A DNA stretch of 64,000 nucleotides from Bombella pollinis (GCF_026385485.1 NZ_JANIDX010000003.1:215344-279343); one strand, 5' to 3'. Numbered from the stretch's first letter, positions 1 through 9,676 are shown. The notes: generated by a model not told the origin, from the sequence alone. Translations and numbers: made by a program.

Positions 1-147
1 GTAAATCTCTCTATGGTGATGGGGGTTATCCCTGTCGGTGGGGTGCCTTTGCCGCTTATTTCCTATGGGGGGTCGGCTATGTTGACAATGATGTTTGGTT
101 TTGGCCTGCTTTTATCAAGCTGGGTCCATCGGGATGACCCTGATTAA
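1..147 (+). CDS. rodA: Rod shape-determining protein RodA, C-terminal end (partial)
   Basis: The window opens inside a gene; the last 48 codons are visible and end with TAA. The peptide has the run VGGVPLPLISYGGSA followed by a final hydrophobic helix and a short basic tail (SWVHRD). This is the conserved C-terminal end of SEDS-family proteins, and the wording is closer to RodA than to FtsW. RodA is the membrane peptidoglycan glycosyltransferase of the cell-elongation machinery. The N-terminal part lies outside the window, so completeness cannot be judged. A LysE-type gene follows 30 bp later on the same strand. Confidence 0.85.
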   Translation, partial: VNLSMVMGVIPVGGVPLPLISYGGSAMLTMMFGFGLLLSSWVHRDDPD

Positions 148-177
148 AGCAATAAGCGTGAGAGGTAGTCGGTCTTT

Positions 178-837
178 ATGCATGCGTGGCTTCTCCCCTT
201 ATTAGCGTTTACGACCGCTGGCGCACTTTTCACCATTACGCCAGGGTTGGATTCCATCATGGTTTTACGGACAGCCGCAGCAGAGGGGCGGCGCGCTGGG
301 GTAGGGGCCATTTTTGGCGTCGCGCTCGGGCTAACCATATGGGGCTTAGCGGCCGCTTTCGGGCTGACGGCATTATTGGCTGCCTCTAGCAAAGCCTTCT
401 TCATCGTAAAATGTGTGGGGGCATTGTATTTATTATGGATAGGCTGCTCTCAGCTCTTTCATCCCAGGGCCGCGTTGACAACGTCTCCGCCAACGACATT
501 TCGTCCCCCCCTTACATCTCGTCACGATTTTTGGTCCGGTTTCCGCCGAGGGGTGTTGACGGACTTGCTAAACCCTAAGGCGGGGATTTTTGTGGTGACG
601 TTCTTCCCACAATTCATCCCACCAGATGCCAATATTGTGGCTTTTACCTTAGTACAGGTGGTGATTCAGGCCTTATTGACATTTATTTGGCTAGGGCTGC
701 TAGTGGCTCTTACTGTGCCTTTAGCGCGGTTTTTTAATAAGCCGGTGGTGGTGCGGCGGCTTGATCGGCTTACTGGGCTTGTGTTTATCGGGTTTGGGGC
801 GAAGATATTCCTCACCCATAGTCCTGTCGCTCCTTGA
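178..837 (+). CDS. LysE/RhtB family amino-acid exporter
   Basis: A 219-aa, highly hydrophobic inner-membrane protein. The N-terminus has the family pattern in which an early membrane helix runs into TPGLDSIMVLR, followed by a helix-rich stretch and a central basic loop (about residues 98-125). A conserved-looking segment, RGVLTDLLNPKAGIFVVTFFPQF, matches the LysE/RhtB signature around the NPK motif. The family exports amino acids such as lysine, homoserine or threonine; the substrate cannot be read from sequence. The ATG at 178 follows a GAGAGG sequence. The gene sits 30 bp behind rodA and is probably co-transcribed with it; an intrinsic terminator follows the stop. Confidence 0.85.
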   Translation: MHAWLLPLLAFTTAGALFTITPGLDSIMVLRTAAAEGRRAGVGAIFGVALGLTIWGLAAAFGLTALLAASSKAFFIVKCVGALYLLWIGCSQLFHPRAALTTSPPTTFRPPLTSRHDFWSGFRRGVLTDLLNPKAGIFVVTFFPQFIPPDANIVAFTLVQVVIQALLTFIWLGLLVALTVPLARFFNKPVVVRRLDRLTGLVFIGFGAKIFLTHSPVAP

Positions 838-852
838 TAAGAACGGACATAA

Positions 853-890
853 AAAGGCCGGTTAGGGCCATAACCCCACCGGCCTTTATA
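853..890. terminator. Bidirectional intrinsic terminator
   Basis: A perfect 10-bp stem, AAAGGCCGGT (853-862) with ACCGGCCTTT (878-887), encloses a 15-base loop. The A and T tracts on either side let it work on both strands. It lies between the convergent LysE gene and glyS. Confidence 0.8.
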
Positions 891-921
891 ATGATGTGCT
901 GAAAGTGTGATGAAGGGTGGT

Positions 922-3024
922 TTAGCCTTCAATCTTGCTAAAATCAGCAATGAGCCGCCCGCTTTGGCTAAAGCGTTTTAAGAGGCGCAGGCGATTGCTG
1001 CGTTGTGCTGCGTCGTCTGCATTTACCGTGACAGCCTCAAAGAAGTGGTCGATCACCGGGCGTAGAGCGGCAAGATGCTGCATAACGCTGGTGAAGTCCT
1101 CCTCCTTTAAATGGGCATCAATAATAGGCCCACCCTCTTTAAGGGCGTCATCTAGCGCACGCTCCTCCTCCTGCACATAGAGATGTGCTTCTGGCGTGGG
1201 GGCGTAGGGGCCGTCTTTTTTCTCCTCAATACGGAGGATGTTATTGGCACGGCGATAGGCGGCGAGAAGATTCTTCCCATCCTCTGTGCCTATCATGGCA
1301 GAGAGAGCCTCCACCCGGTTGAGCAGGCGGACGAGGTCACCATCTAAATGCGTAAAGAGGGTTGTGCCCTCTAGGGCTTGCGTGACGGCCAATGTGGCAT
1401 CCAGCACGTCATGGCGGCGGCCCTCATTACGCAGTTGGACGCGCAGCCTATCGATGAAGAACCCATCCATATCCTCAAGAGCGGAATCCTTGCCAGCCTT
1501 GCTGGCATGAGGGATAGCCGCTTTGGAGAGCAGGTGGCCAAGGTCTAGGCGGAGGCCATTATCACGAATGGTGCGGATGACGCCTAAAGCGGCGCGGCGC
1601 AACCCGTAAGGGTCGCCAGAGCCACTGGGTGTCTCCCCAATTGTGAAGAAGCCTGCCAGCATATCCAGCCTATCAGCGAGAGCAACGGCGATGGAGATGG
1701 GCGCATTAGCTGTTTGGTCGTTCAACCCGCGGGGCATGTAATGCTCAGCAACAGCTTGTGCCACCTCTGAGGCTTCACCATCATGGGCCGCATAATAGCC
1801 CCCCATGACGCCTTGAAGCTCAGGGAACTCACCCACCATGCCCGTTGTTAGGTCTGCTTTAGCGAGCAGGCCCGCCCGCTTAGCGTGGGCTATCTGCTCC
1901 TCATTAAGGCCCATATCTGTGGCGATGAGACCCGCTAAAGTGGCGATGCGCTCTGCACGTTCTTTTTGCGTGCCAAGCTTAGCATGGAAGGTCACAGCCC
2001 CTAGCGCAGCGACACGCTCTGCGAGTTTGGTTTTGCGGTCAAGGTCCCAGAAATGCCGGGCATCAGCAAAGCGGGCGCGTAGGACGCGCTCATTCCCCGC
2101 GATGCAGAGGGCCCCTGCATCAGTGAAGCTTTGATTGGCGACAAAGGCAAAATAGGGAGCCGCTTTGCCTTCTTGCGTACGCAGGGCAAAATAGCGTTGA
2201 TTTACCCGCATGGAGACCTGCATCACCTCTGGCGGAAGGTCCATAAAGGCATCATCAATGCGGCCGAGCAAAGGTACGGGATATTCCACCAACCCGCTGA
2301 CTTCTTGGACAAGCCCTTCATCCTCAACGAGCTTTAAGCCTTTATCCTCGGCTAATTTATGCACACCATTGCGGATGAGATCAGCGCGTTTTTGTTCATC
2401 AAGGATGACATGTCGAGCCTCTAAATCCCGCAGCCATTGCGCCGTATTGGTGATGGTGAACGTGCCGGGGGAGAGGATGCGGTGACCCTCTGTCACATTG
2501 CCGCTTGTAAGGCCATGAGCATCATCATCCTGACGCGCAAGGCTGAAGGGGACGGTCTGCCCATCCAACACACAGGCAATATGATGAAGCGGGCGCACCC
2601 ATGTAAAGAGCGAACCATTGCCCCAACGCATCGCCTTAGGCCAAGGGAACTTCCATAATAGCTCTGGTAGCTGCTCGGCGATGAGAGCTGCTGCATTGAT
2701 GGGCGGGAGCGTGCGATGGAGGACCCAAAAGCCGTTCTCTTTTGTTAGAGCATCGGGGGAGACACCATGTTTACGGCAAAAACCAGCGAGGGCTTTCTCT
2801 GGCGCGTTCTCACGCGGTCCACGCTCGGAGAGGGTGCGCGCGGGGATGCTCTCATCCACCTCTAGGCTAGCGGCAATATGACGTGCCCCGTAAAAACCGC
2901 GTATAGTGCGGGGGTTGAGGGGGGCTAGGGCTTGCTCTAGCAAGCGGGTAAGGTCCTCTGCCGCGCGGGCTTGCATCCCGGAGGGGATTTCCTCACAAAA
3001 AAGGTCAAGTAGCAATTCAGCCAT
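922..3024 (-). CDS. glyS: Glycyl-tRNA synthetase beta subunit
   Basis: A 700-aa protein, the usual length for GlyS of the bacterial alpha2beta2 glycyl-tRNA synthetase. The N-terminus MAELLLDLFCEEIP matches the family start, so the ATG at 3024 is chosen over in-frame codons further upstream that lie inside glyQ. The beta subunit binds tRNA-Gly and holds the HD and anticodon-binding regions; the segments EFPELQGVMGGYYA and PYGLRRAALG are recognisable family signatures. The start overlaps the glyQ stop by 8 bp, which suggests translational coupling. The gene ends at the bidirectional terminator shared with the LysE gene. Confidence 0.95.
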   Translation of the reverse strand: MAELLLDLFCEEIPSGMQARAAEDLTRLLEQALAPLNPRTIRGFYGARHIAASLEVDESIPARTLSERGPRENAPEKALAGFCRKHGVSPDALTKENGFWVLHRTLPPINAAALIAEQLPELLWKFPWPKAMRWGNGSLFTWVRPLHHIACVLDGQTVPFSLARQDDDAHGLTSGNVTEGHRILSPGTFTITNTAQWLRDLEARHVILDEQKRADLIRNGVHKLAEDKGLKLVEDEGLVQEVSGLVEYPVPLLGRIDDAFMDLPPEVMQVSMRVNQRYFALRTQEGKAAPYFAFVANQSFTDAGALCIAGNERVLRARFADARHFWDLDRKTKLAERVAALGAVTFHAKLGTQKERAERIATLAGLIATDMGLNEEQIAHAKRAGLLAKADLTTGMVGEFPELQGVMGGYYAAHDGEASEVAQAVAEHYMPRGLNDQTANAPISIAVALADRLDMLAGFFTIGETPSGSGDPYGLRRAALGVIRTIRDNGLRLDLGHLLSKAAIPHASKAGKDSALEDMDGFFIDRLRVQLRNEGRRHDVLDATLAVTQALEGTTLFTHLDGDLVRLLNRVEALSAMIGTEDGKNLLAAYRRANNILRIEEKKDGPYAPTPEAHLYVQEEERALDDALKEGGPIIDAHLKEEDFTSVMQHLAALRPVIDHFFEAVTVNADDAAQRSNRLRLLKRFSQSGRLIADFSKIEG

Positions 3025-3913
3025 GGGTGGTGTCCTCCTCATCTCCAGCAAGCCAAGCTTCGCAGGCGGCTTTTGCTAATGTACGCACACGCCCAATATA
3101 AGAAGCACGCTCGGAGACGGAGATAACCCCGCGCGCATCTAAGAGGTTAAATAGATGGGAGGCTTTTAAGCATTGGTCATAAGCTGGCTGGGCCACACCG
3201 GCTTCAGAGAGGCGGATGGATTCAGCCTCGGCAGCGTTAAATTGGGCAAGGAGCATATCCGTATCGGCAAGCTCGAAATTATGGCGGGAATAATCACGCT
3301 CAGCCCGGAGGAACACATCGCCGTAAGTGAGGCCCCGACCGTTGAAGTCGAGGTCATAGACATTCTCCACCCCTTGCACATACATAGCTAGCCGCTCCAA
3401 CCCGTAAGTTAGCTCGGTAGAGGGGATGACCGTTGGGATGCCGCCAACCTGCTGGAAGTAGGTAAATTGCGTCACCTCCATCCCATCGCACCAGACTTCC
3501 CAACCAAGGCCCCACGCGCCGATTGTGGGGTTCTCCCAATCATCTTCAACAAAGCGGATATCGTGCTTCTCTGGGTCGATCCCGATCGCGCGATAGCTCT
3601 CAAGCAGGAGGTCCTGGCTCTCTTGCGGTGTGGGTTTGAGCAGAACTTGATATTGATAATAATGCTGTAAGCGGTTGGGGTTTTCCCCATAGCGACCATC
3701 AGAGGGGCGGCGGCATGGCTGCACATAGGCCGCAGCCCAAGGCTTACGGCCAAGAGCGCGCAATGTAGTATGTGGCGAGAGTGTGCCTGCGCCAAGCTCG
3801 GTATCGTAAGGCTGAAGGATGGCACAGCCCTTTTGAGACCAGAATTGATGAAGACGCAGGATAAGTTCCTGAAAGCAAGGGGGCCGGGATGCGGACAATT
3901 CACGAGGCTCCAT
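3017..3913 (-). CDS. glyQ: Glycyl-tRNA synthetase alpha subunit
   Basis: A 298-aa protein of typical GlyQ length. It carries the class II catalytic core: LHQFWSQKGCAILQPYD near the N-terminus, then EVWCDGMEVTQFTYFQQVGG and STELTYGLERLAMY, all strong GlyQ signatures. The alpha subunit activates glycine with ATP. The first 12 residues (MEPRELSASRPP) extend slightly beyond common family starts and no strong Shine-Dalgarno site is visible, so the exact start is less certain. It is followed directly by glyS with an 8-bp overlap, forming a two-gene minus-strand operon. Confidence 0.95.
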   Translation of the reverse strand: MEPRELSASRPPCFQELILRLHQFWSQKGCAILQPYDTELGAGTLSPHTTLRALGRKPWAAAYVQPCRRPSDGRYGENPNRLQHYYQYQVLLKPTPQESQDLLLESYRAIGIDPEKHDIRFVEDDWENPTIGAWGLGWEVWCDGMEVTQFTYFQQVGGIPTVIPSTELTYGLERLAMYVQGVENVYDLDFNGRGLTYGDVFLRAERDYSRHNFELADTDMLLAQFNAAEAESIRLSEAGVAQPAYDQCLKASHLFNLLDARGVISVSERASYIGRVRTLAKAACEAWLAGDEEDTTHG

Positions 3914-4096
3914 AAACGTAAAGCGTTGCGCCTACTCTATAGGATGAACGGCATAATCGCTAGCAGCTAGAAGGCAATTTTGGCATGAGGGGAGGAGGGG
4001 CCTTGCAGGGGTGGGGAACAGTATCCTATCTTATGGGGCAATAAGGGCGGTCTTCCTAGCCGCTATAGCCCTTGCCTGATGAAGGATAGCTTATTC

Positions 4097-4897
4097 ATGA
4101 ATTCGGAAGAACGTGATCTCATAAGCCGCTTTGTTGCTCGTGTTGGGGGCGGGGTAGGGCTGCCAAATGGTCAAGGGCCAGCTAGCTTGCCCCCTATTGA
4201 CCCAGAGGCGGACCGCTATATTGCTGAGACCTTTCAGCGTTACCCAGAGGCGCGCTACCGCATCACGCAGCTTGCTGTTGTGCAGGAGGCGGCATTAGCC
4301 CAAGCACAAGCGCGTATTCGTGAGCTTGAGATGCAGCTCCAGCAAGCACGAGGGGAGATAGCGTTATTGCAGCAGCAAACGGCCTCGCAATCGAGTACGC
4401 AAGGGGGGCAGTCTGGTGGATTCTTCTCCGGGTTGTTTGGCCGTGGTCCTGCTACGCCGCCGCCGCGTGGGGCAGCGTTGCCACCGGGTTGGGGCCCAGC
4501 CTCTGGGGCGGCTGCGCCGGAAATGGGGCGGGCTTATGCCCCACCGCCGGGCTATCAGCCGGGGATGTTTGCACGCTCTGGTTCGGGCTTTTTAGGTTCG
4601 GCTTTGACAACAGCAGCCGGTGTCGCTGGTGGTATGATGGCAGCACATGCGTTGGAGGGGCTGTTCTCTGGTGAGCATGGGGCCCATGAGGGTGCCGCCG
4701 GGACGGGGGCCGATTTTGGTAATGAGACAACCATCGTCAATAATTATTATGGCGATGGTGCGAATGGGGATTTTAACGGCCCACAAGGGACAGATCCTTT
4801 TGGTGGTAGTGGGACAGATGCTGGGGGCTTTGGCGCACAAGATTTCGGCCCACAAGATTTTTCTGATGATAATGCGGACCGGGACGATTTCTTCTAA
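4097..4897 (+). CDS. DUF2076 domain-containing protein
   Basis: A 266-aa protein starting MNSEERDLISRF, the usual beginning of DUF2076 proteins. The ATG at 4097 follows AAGGA by 10 bases and is preferred to the ATG at 4079. Residues about 60-100 form an Ala/Gln/Glu-rich coiled coil, followed by a Gly/Pro-rich linker, a Gly/Ala-rich hydrophobic segment (GSGFLGSALTTAAGVAGGMMAAHAL, the longest part of which could touch the membrane), and an Asp/Gly/Asn-rich acidic tail. The family is widespread in Proteobacteria and has no firm function; some members are labelled periplasmic ligand-binding sensors. I see no signal peptide. Its neighbours give no functional clue. Confidence 0.75.
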   Translation: MNSEERDLISRFVARVGGGVGLPNGQGPASLPPIDPEADRYIAETFQRYPEARYRITQLAVVQEAALAQAQARIRELEMQLQQARGEIALLQQQTASQSSTQGGQSGGFFSGLFGRGPATPPPRGAALPPGWGPASGAAAPEMGRAYAPPPGYQPGMFARSGSGFLGSALTTAAGVAGGMMAAHALEGLFSGEHGAHEGAAGTGADFGNETTIVNNYYGDGANGDFNGPQGTDPFGGSGTDAGGFGAQDFGPQDFSDDNADRDDFF

Positions 4898-4956
4898 GCT
4901 TCTTTATCAATAGAGGGCGATAGTAGCGTTGCGGTATGAAAAGGGATTAGGGCGCG

Positions 4957-6567
4957 ATGGTGGAGAAAGCTCCTCAAGTGGTTCAGGAAGCAGGAACGCG
5001 AGGGGCTGGTTCTCCTGTGCCGGACCAAACCCTTTATGATGTCGCCGCGATAGAGGATGTGCGTGAAGGAGACATCCTGCCCATTACGCTACAAGAGCAG
5101 TCTATTGCGCTTGTGCGGATGGGGGATGATATCCACGCTATCGGGCGGCGATGCCCGCATAAGGGTGCGACATTTCGCGGAGACTTGGCTTGTCGTAGCT
5201 CTGTGCATGGGGATGTGGTTGTTTGCCCATGGCATAAAGCTGTCTTTGGGGTACGAGATGGTAAGCTGAAAGAGCCTATCGCTTTTTCACATTTGCCGGT
5301 TTACCCGGTCCGGCAGGTGGAGGGGCGTGTTCTTGTAGGGGCGCACCCGATGTCTCGCAAACCGGTTGAACAGAGCGGAGAGGAGGAGAGGGTCCTCATC
5401 GTAGGGGCTGGGGCAGCTGCGGCGAGTGCGATTTATACATTGCGGGAAGAAGGTTTTGCAGGGCGCATTACCTTGATTGGGGATGAGGGTTTTTTGCCCT
5501 ATGAACGTCCGGCTTTGAGCAAAGGGGTCTTCCTCGGTGGGGGGGAGAAAGTTCAACCCTCCCCTCTTTTGAGCGAAGCTTTTTATGCACGGCATGAAAT
5601 TGCCCGTATGCGGGGCAAGGTCGTTGCGCTGGATTGTGAGAAAAAGGAAGTCCTTTTAGAGGAAGGCAAGCGGTATAGTGCTGACCACATCCTTATCACC
5701 ACAGGGGGGCGGCCCATTTTGCCGCCATTACCGGGGATAGAGCTTGAGGGGGTGATGTCCCTCCATACGGTACGGGATGCGTGGAAGATTGCCGAGGAGA
5801 TTACGGGAGACCAAGCCGTTATCCTCATAGGCTGTGGGCTTACAACGTTAGAGACAGCTTCTGCTCTGCGGCAAAAAGGGGCTGGGGTGACCATCATTGC
5901 AACAGAGCGTCCTTTCCCTATGGAGGGGCAATGGGGGCGCGAAGTTGGGCAGATTCTACGCCGTCTGCATGAGGATAATGGCGTTGCCTTTGTGACAGAT
6001 ACCGCCGTTGTGGGCATCCACGGGACAGAGCGCGTCACGGGGGTGGAGCTGGGTGATGGTATGGTGCTTAATTGCACGCATGTGCTTGTATCCGTTGGGA
6101 ATAAGCCATCACGGGATTTTTTGCCCTCTCATATTGAGGATGAGGGCGTGGTAGGGGGTATTATCGTAGATGATACTATGCAGGTACGCCCCGGTATTTA
6201 TGCGGCTGGGGATGTGGCTGCGTTCCGGCGGAATGGAGCATTATGTCGGATTGAGCATTGGCGTCCTGCCCAATGTGAGGGCCGTGCAGCAGCACGGAGT
6301 ATTTTAGGCCTCCCGCCCCAGCCTATGCCTGTTCCGTGGTATTGGACGCAGCAATTTGGCAAAAAGCTGGAATATTTAGGTTGGGGTGAGAGCTTTGATC
6401 ATGTTTTGATTGAGGGTGACCTCGGCGGGTTTGATTTTATGGCCGCTTATATGAAGGGTCAAAAAGTTGTTGCATTAGTCTCCTCAGGCCGTTCTGCAGC
6501 GATGGCACGCGCTGCCGTGGATTTTGAAGGATTTGTGGCGCGAGAGGTTAGGACGCGTATTGTATAA
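4957..6567 (+). CDS. Rieske-FAD/NAD(P) oxidoreductase, AIFM3-like
   Basis: A 536-aa fusion. Residues about 28-125 are a Rieske [2Fe-2S] domain with ligands C66-x-H68 and C90-x-x-H93 (RRCPHKGAT, VVCPWHKAVFG). After a short linker, a pyridine nucleotide-disulphide reductase module begins with the FAD-binding motif VLIVGAGAAAA (about 146-156) and has the NAD-binding motif VILIGCGLTTLE (about 285-296), a GDVAA segment that contacts FAD, and a C-terminal dimerisation region. This is the AIFM3-like/ferredoxin reductase architecture. It probably passes electrons from NAD(P)H through FAD, with the Rieske cluster as partner; the physiological acceptor is unknown. It appears to be a single-gene unit, with an AT-rich gap after it. 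Confidence 0.85.
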   Translation: MVEKAPQVVQEAGTRGAGSPVPDQTLYDVAAIEDVREGDILPITLQEQSIALVRMGDDIHAIGRRCPHKGATFRGDLACRSSVHGDVVVCPWHKAVFGVRDGKLKEPIAFSHLPVYPVRQVEGRVLVGAHPMSRKPVEQSGEEERVLIVGAGAAAASAIYTLREEGFAGRITLIGDEGFLPYERPALSKGVFLGGGEKVQPSPLLSEAFYARHEIARMRGKVVALDCEKKEVLLEEGKRYSADHILITTGGRPILPPLPGIELEGVMSLHTVRDAWKIAEEITGDQAVILIGCGLTTLETASALRQKGAGVTIIATERPFPMEGQWGREVGQILRRLHEDNGVAFVTDTAVVGIHGTERVTGVELGDGMVLNCTHVLVSVGNKPSRDFLPSHIEDEGVVGGIIVDDTMQVRPGIYAAGDVAAFRRNGALCRIEHWRPAQCEGRAAARSILGLPPQPMPVPWYWTQQFGKKLEYLGWGESFDHVLIEGDLGGFDFMAAYMKGQKVVALVSSGRSAAMARAAVDFEGFVAREVRTRIV

Positions 6568-6716
6568 ACGGCCCTTTAGATAGAGATAGTAGGAGGATGA
6601 AAGCCGAGCCGCATAGCCTAAGACTATAAGAAATTAAAATAATTATTAGTATAACTTACTACAATTTAATGTTACAACTCTACCTATCTTTAAACATGAT
6701 TAATAAAGTGTTTCTT

Positions 6717-7667
6717 ATGGTTGATGCTACTTTAATATCAAAGCCGCTATCTATTTTTCATCAAGATTGGTGGTTGGAGCTAGCAAGCCGTGGGCAATTT
6801 TCATCTATCGATATTGAGATGGGTGGGAAAATTGTGTCTCATTTTCCATTCATTGTAAAAAAGAAATTAGGTTCTCCCGTTATAAGGATGCCGAAATATA
6901 CGCGGATATTAGGCCCGCATTTATCGCTCCCGCCTTCTAAGCCATTTCGACATGAACAAAATATTCGGCACGTTGTTGAAAAAACAATCGCGCGTTTACC
7001 CAAGCATGATGGGGTTCAATTTTTTGTAGACCCGGATAATGAGTCCTTACTGGCCTTTCGTCTAGCGGGGTTTAAGGTCATGCATGACTTTACCTTTCGC
7101 ATTATGCCGGAGAAGCCATTGGAGGCTGTTTGGCATGATTGTGACCATAAAACGCGTAATCTTATTAGGACAGCCGAGAAGAAGCTCTCTGTTCAGCAGG
7201 CGGGAGATTGTGAAAGATTTATTGGCCTAGTACAACGAGAATTGCCGCATAATCATCATGATTTCCCCCTGTTAAAGGCGTTGTTTGATGCTGCTTATCA
7301 ACGTGACCAGGCGATGGCCCTCTATGCTTATGAGCAAGAGAGGCTTGTCTCTGCCGCATTATTAATATGGGACGAGCAGACGCTTTATTTTTGGCAATCG
7401 GCACGCTGTCATTGCTCTAGAGTACCGGGCATGACGATGTTGCTTATTTGGGAGGCGATGAAGCAAGCCAAAGAGCGGCATCTGATTTTTGATTTTGACG
7501 GTTTTGGCTCTGTTCGTACAGCAAAAATGTTAGCGAGCTTTGGGCAAAAGCCAGTCTCCCGGCCGGAAATCCGCTTCGGTACATGGGCGTATAATATAAA
7601 ATGTTACATCATTGATACGGTTAAGAAATACATCATCAAGAAACATGGCAATTATGATTTTTATTGA
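6717..7667 (+). CDS. GNAT-like (FemAB/CelD-type) acetyltransferase
   Basis: About 316 aa. The pattern IFHQDWWLELAS near the start, a middle block CDHKTRNLIRTAEKK and a later TLYFWQSARCH...GMTMLLIWEAM followed by FDFDG resembles the BioF2-like/CelD acetyltransferases (Acetyltransf_6). This group often acts on surface polysaccharides or lipids, but the substrate here is unknown. In-frame ATGs exist at 6669, 6696 and 6717, none with a good Shine-Dalgarno site; 6717 is chosen because the family usually starts just before the WW motif. The gene and its upstream region are visibly AT-richer than their neighbours, which suggests later acquisition. Confidence 0.6.
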   Translation: MVDATLISKPLSIFHQDWWLELASRGQFSSIDIEMGGKIVSHFPFIVKKKLGSPVIRMPKYTRILGPHLSLPPSKPFRHEQNIRHVVEKTIARLPKHDGVQFFVDPDNESLLAFRLAGFKVMHDFTFRIMPEKPLEAVWHDCDHKTRNLIRTAEKKLSVQQAGDCERFIGLVQRELPHNHHDFPLLKALFDAAYQRDQAMALYAYEQERLVSAALLIWDEQTLYFWQSARCHCSRVPGMTMLLIWEAMKQAKERHLIFDFDGFGSVRTAKMLASFGQKPVSRPEIRFGTWAYNIKCYIIDTVKKYIIKKHGNYDFY

Positions 7668-7820
7668 ATCTCTTTCTCTACCATAGCAGGAGCAATGACG
7701 GATTAAGATTGGCGTTTTTTTAGTTTTTCAGGTAGGAAGCAGCGAGAAGAGGGATGCTGCGTCAGGATGGCGTAAGGCACCTTATGCCGTTAGAGACGAT
7801 AATAACGAGGTTTGAGATTC

Positions 7821-9641
7821 ATGCACCAGTACCGTACCCATCTTTGCAATGCCCTGCGTGCTGATGATGCAGGCAAGACCGTACGGCTCTCTGGCTGGGT
7901 TCATAGCAAGCGGGACCATGGCGGGCTGCTCTTTATCGACCTACGCGATAATTACGGCATGACGCAAATTGTCATCCCTTCTGAGGGGGCATTGCTCGAA
8001 AAAGCCGAGCGTTTGCGGGTGGAGAGCGTCATCACCGTCACCGGTGAGGTCGTGGTGCGTGAGGATGGGCAGCGTAACCCCGCCTTGCCAACAGGGGATG
8101 TGGAGGTTCGTGCCAGCGAGATTGATGTGCAATCTCGTGCGGAGGTGCTGCCTTTCCAAGTGGCGGGGCAGGAGCATTATCCTGAGGATTTACGCCTGAA
8201 ATATCGTTATATCGACCTCCGGCGTGAGAAGATGCACCGCAACATCGTCTTGCGGAGCCAGATTATCACCAGCTTGCGCCGCCGTATGGTCGAGCAGGGC
8301 TTTACTGAGTTCCAAACCCCTATTCTTACAGCTTCCTCCCCAGAGGGTGCGCGGGACTTCCTCGTGCCAGCACGGTTGCATCCGGGTAAGTTCTATGCGT
8401 TGCCGCAGGCTCCGCAGCAATTTAAGCAGTTGGCGATGGTGGCGGGGTTTGACCGCTACTTTCAGATCGCTCCCTGTTTCCGTGATGAGGCTTCCCGTGC
8501 GGATCGCAGTCCCGGCGAGTTCTATCAGCTGGATTTTGAAATGTCTTTCGCCACGCAGGAAGATATTTTCGCAGTGCTAGAGCCAGTATTAGCGGGCGTG
8601 TTTAATGAGTTTACCCCAGAGGGATGGAAGATTACCGAAGGGGCCTTCCCCCGTATTCCCTATGCGGATGCGATGCGCGATTATGGCTCCGATAAGCCGG
8701 ATTTGCGTAACCCGTTGATTATTAAGGATGTAACGGAGCAATTTGCAGGCTCTGGCTTTGGGTTATTTGCGCGTATTGCTGCCTCTGGTGGGCAGGTGCG
8801 GGCGATCCCGGCGCCGGGTGCGGGCAGCCGTCCTCGTGCCTTCTTCGATAAACTTAATAATTGGGCGCGGGACCAAGGGGCTGGTGGTCTTGGCTATATT
8901 ATTTTTGATGAAGAAGGCGGGAAAGGCCCAATTGCCAAAAATCTGGAAGCCGAGCGCGTTGCGAAAATCCGTGAGATGTGCGGCTTGAAGGCCGGTGATG
9001 CTGTGTTCTTCGTGGCAGGGAAGGGTGATGAGGTCGCCAAATTCTCTGGCGTAGTGCGGACGAAGATCGGGACAGACCTAGAGCTGATTGAGCAAAATGC
9101 CTTCCGCTTCTGCTGGGTGGTGGACTTCCCCATGTATGAGCGTAATGAGGAAACAGGAGAGATTGACTTCTCCCACAACCCGTTCTCCATGCCGCAGGGT
9201 GGCTTGGAGGCCCTGAATACGCAGGACCCGTTGAGCATCAAGGCTTATCAGTATGATATTGTCTGTAATGGTGTGGAGCTATCCTCCGGGGCGGTGCGTA
9301 ACCATCTGCCAGAGGTGATGTTACGGGCGTTTGAGATTGCAGGTTATGGCCCTGATGTTGTGGAGGCGCGCTTTGGTGGGATGCTCAATGCCTTCCGCTA
9401 TGGTGCTCCGCCGCATGGTGGTGCGGCACCGGGTGTGGATCGCATCGTCATGCTGCTCGCTGATGAGCCGAATATTCGTGAGGTCATTCTCTTCCCGCTG
9501 AATCAGAGCGGGGAGGATTTAATGATGGAAGCTCCTGCACCGGTCGAGCCAGCCCGCTTGAAGGAGCTTTCCCTCAAGCTGGACTTGCCTAAGCCGAAAC
9601 CTTCTGCTTCCAGCGGTAACGCGGCGGAAAAGAAGGGCTGA
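7821..9641 (+). CDS. aspS: Aspartyl-tRNA synthetase
   Basis: A 606-aa bacterial-type AspRS. The order is an N-terminal OB-fold anticodon-binding domain (about 1-110, LSGWVHSKRDHGGLLFIDLRD), a class II catalytic core split by a bacterial GAD insertion, motif 2 in CFRDEASRADRSPGEFYQLD and motif 3 in GGAAPGVDRIVMLL. The protein ends in a Pro/Lys-rich tail. It charges tRNA-Asp. The ATG at 7821 lies 10 bases after AACGAGG; an in-frame TTG at 7812 is less likely. A terminator follows the stop, so aspS is probably transcribed alone. Confidence 0.95.
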   Translation: MHQYRTHLCNALRADDAGKTVRLSGWVHSKRDHGGLLFIDLRDNYGMTQIVIPSEGALLEKAERLRVESVITVTGEVVVREDGQRNPALPTGDVEVRASEIDVQSRAEVLPFQVAGQEHYPEDLRLKYRYIDLRREKMHRNIVLRSQIITSLRRRMVEQGFTEFQTPILTASSPEGARDFLVPARLHPGKFYALPQAPQQFKQLAMVAGFDRYFQIAPCFRDEASRADRSPGEFYQLDFEMSFATQEDIFAVLEPVLAGVFNEFTPEGWKITEGAFPRIPYADAMRDYGSDKPDLRNPLIIKDVTEQFAGSGFGLFARIAASGGQVRAIPAPGAGSRPRAFFDKLNNWARDQGAGGLGYIIFDEEGGKGPIAKNLEAERVAKIREMCGLKAGDAVFFVAGKGDEVAKFSGVVRTKIGTDLELIEQNAFRFCWVVDFPMYERNEETGEIDFSHNPFSMPQGGLEALNTQDPLSIKAYQYDIVCNGVELSSGAVRNHLPEVMLRAFEIAGYGPDVVEARFGGMLNAFRYGAPPHGGAAPGVDRIVMLLADEPNIREVILFPLNQSGEDLMMEAPAPVEPARLKELSLKLDLPKPKPSASSGNAAEKKG

Positions 9642-9676
9642 GTTACAGCCTTGAGTGGATGGTTTAGGTGGTGAGA

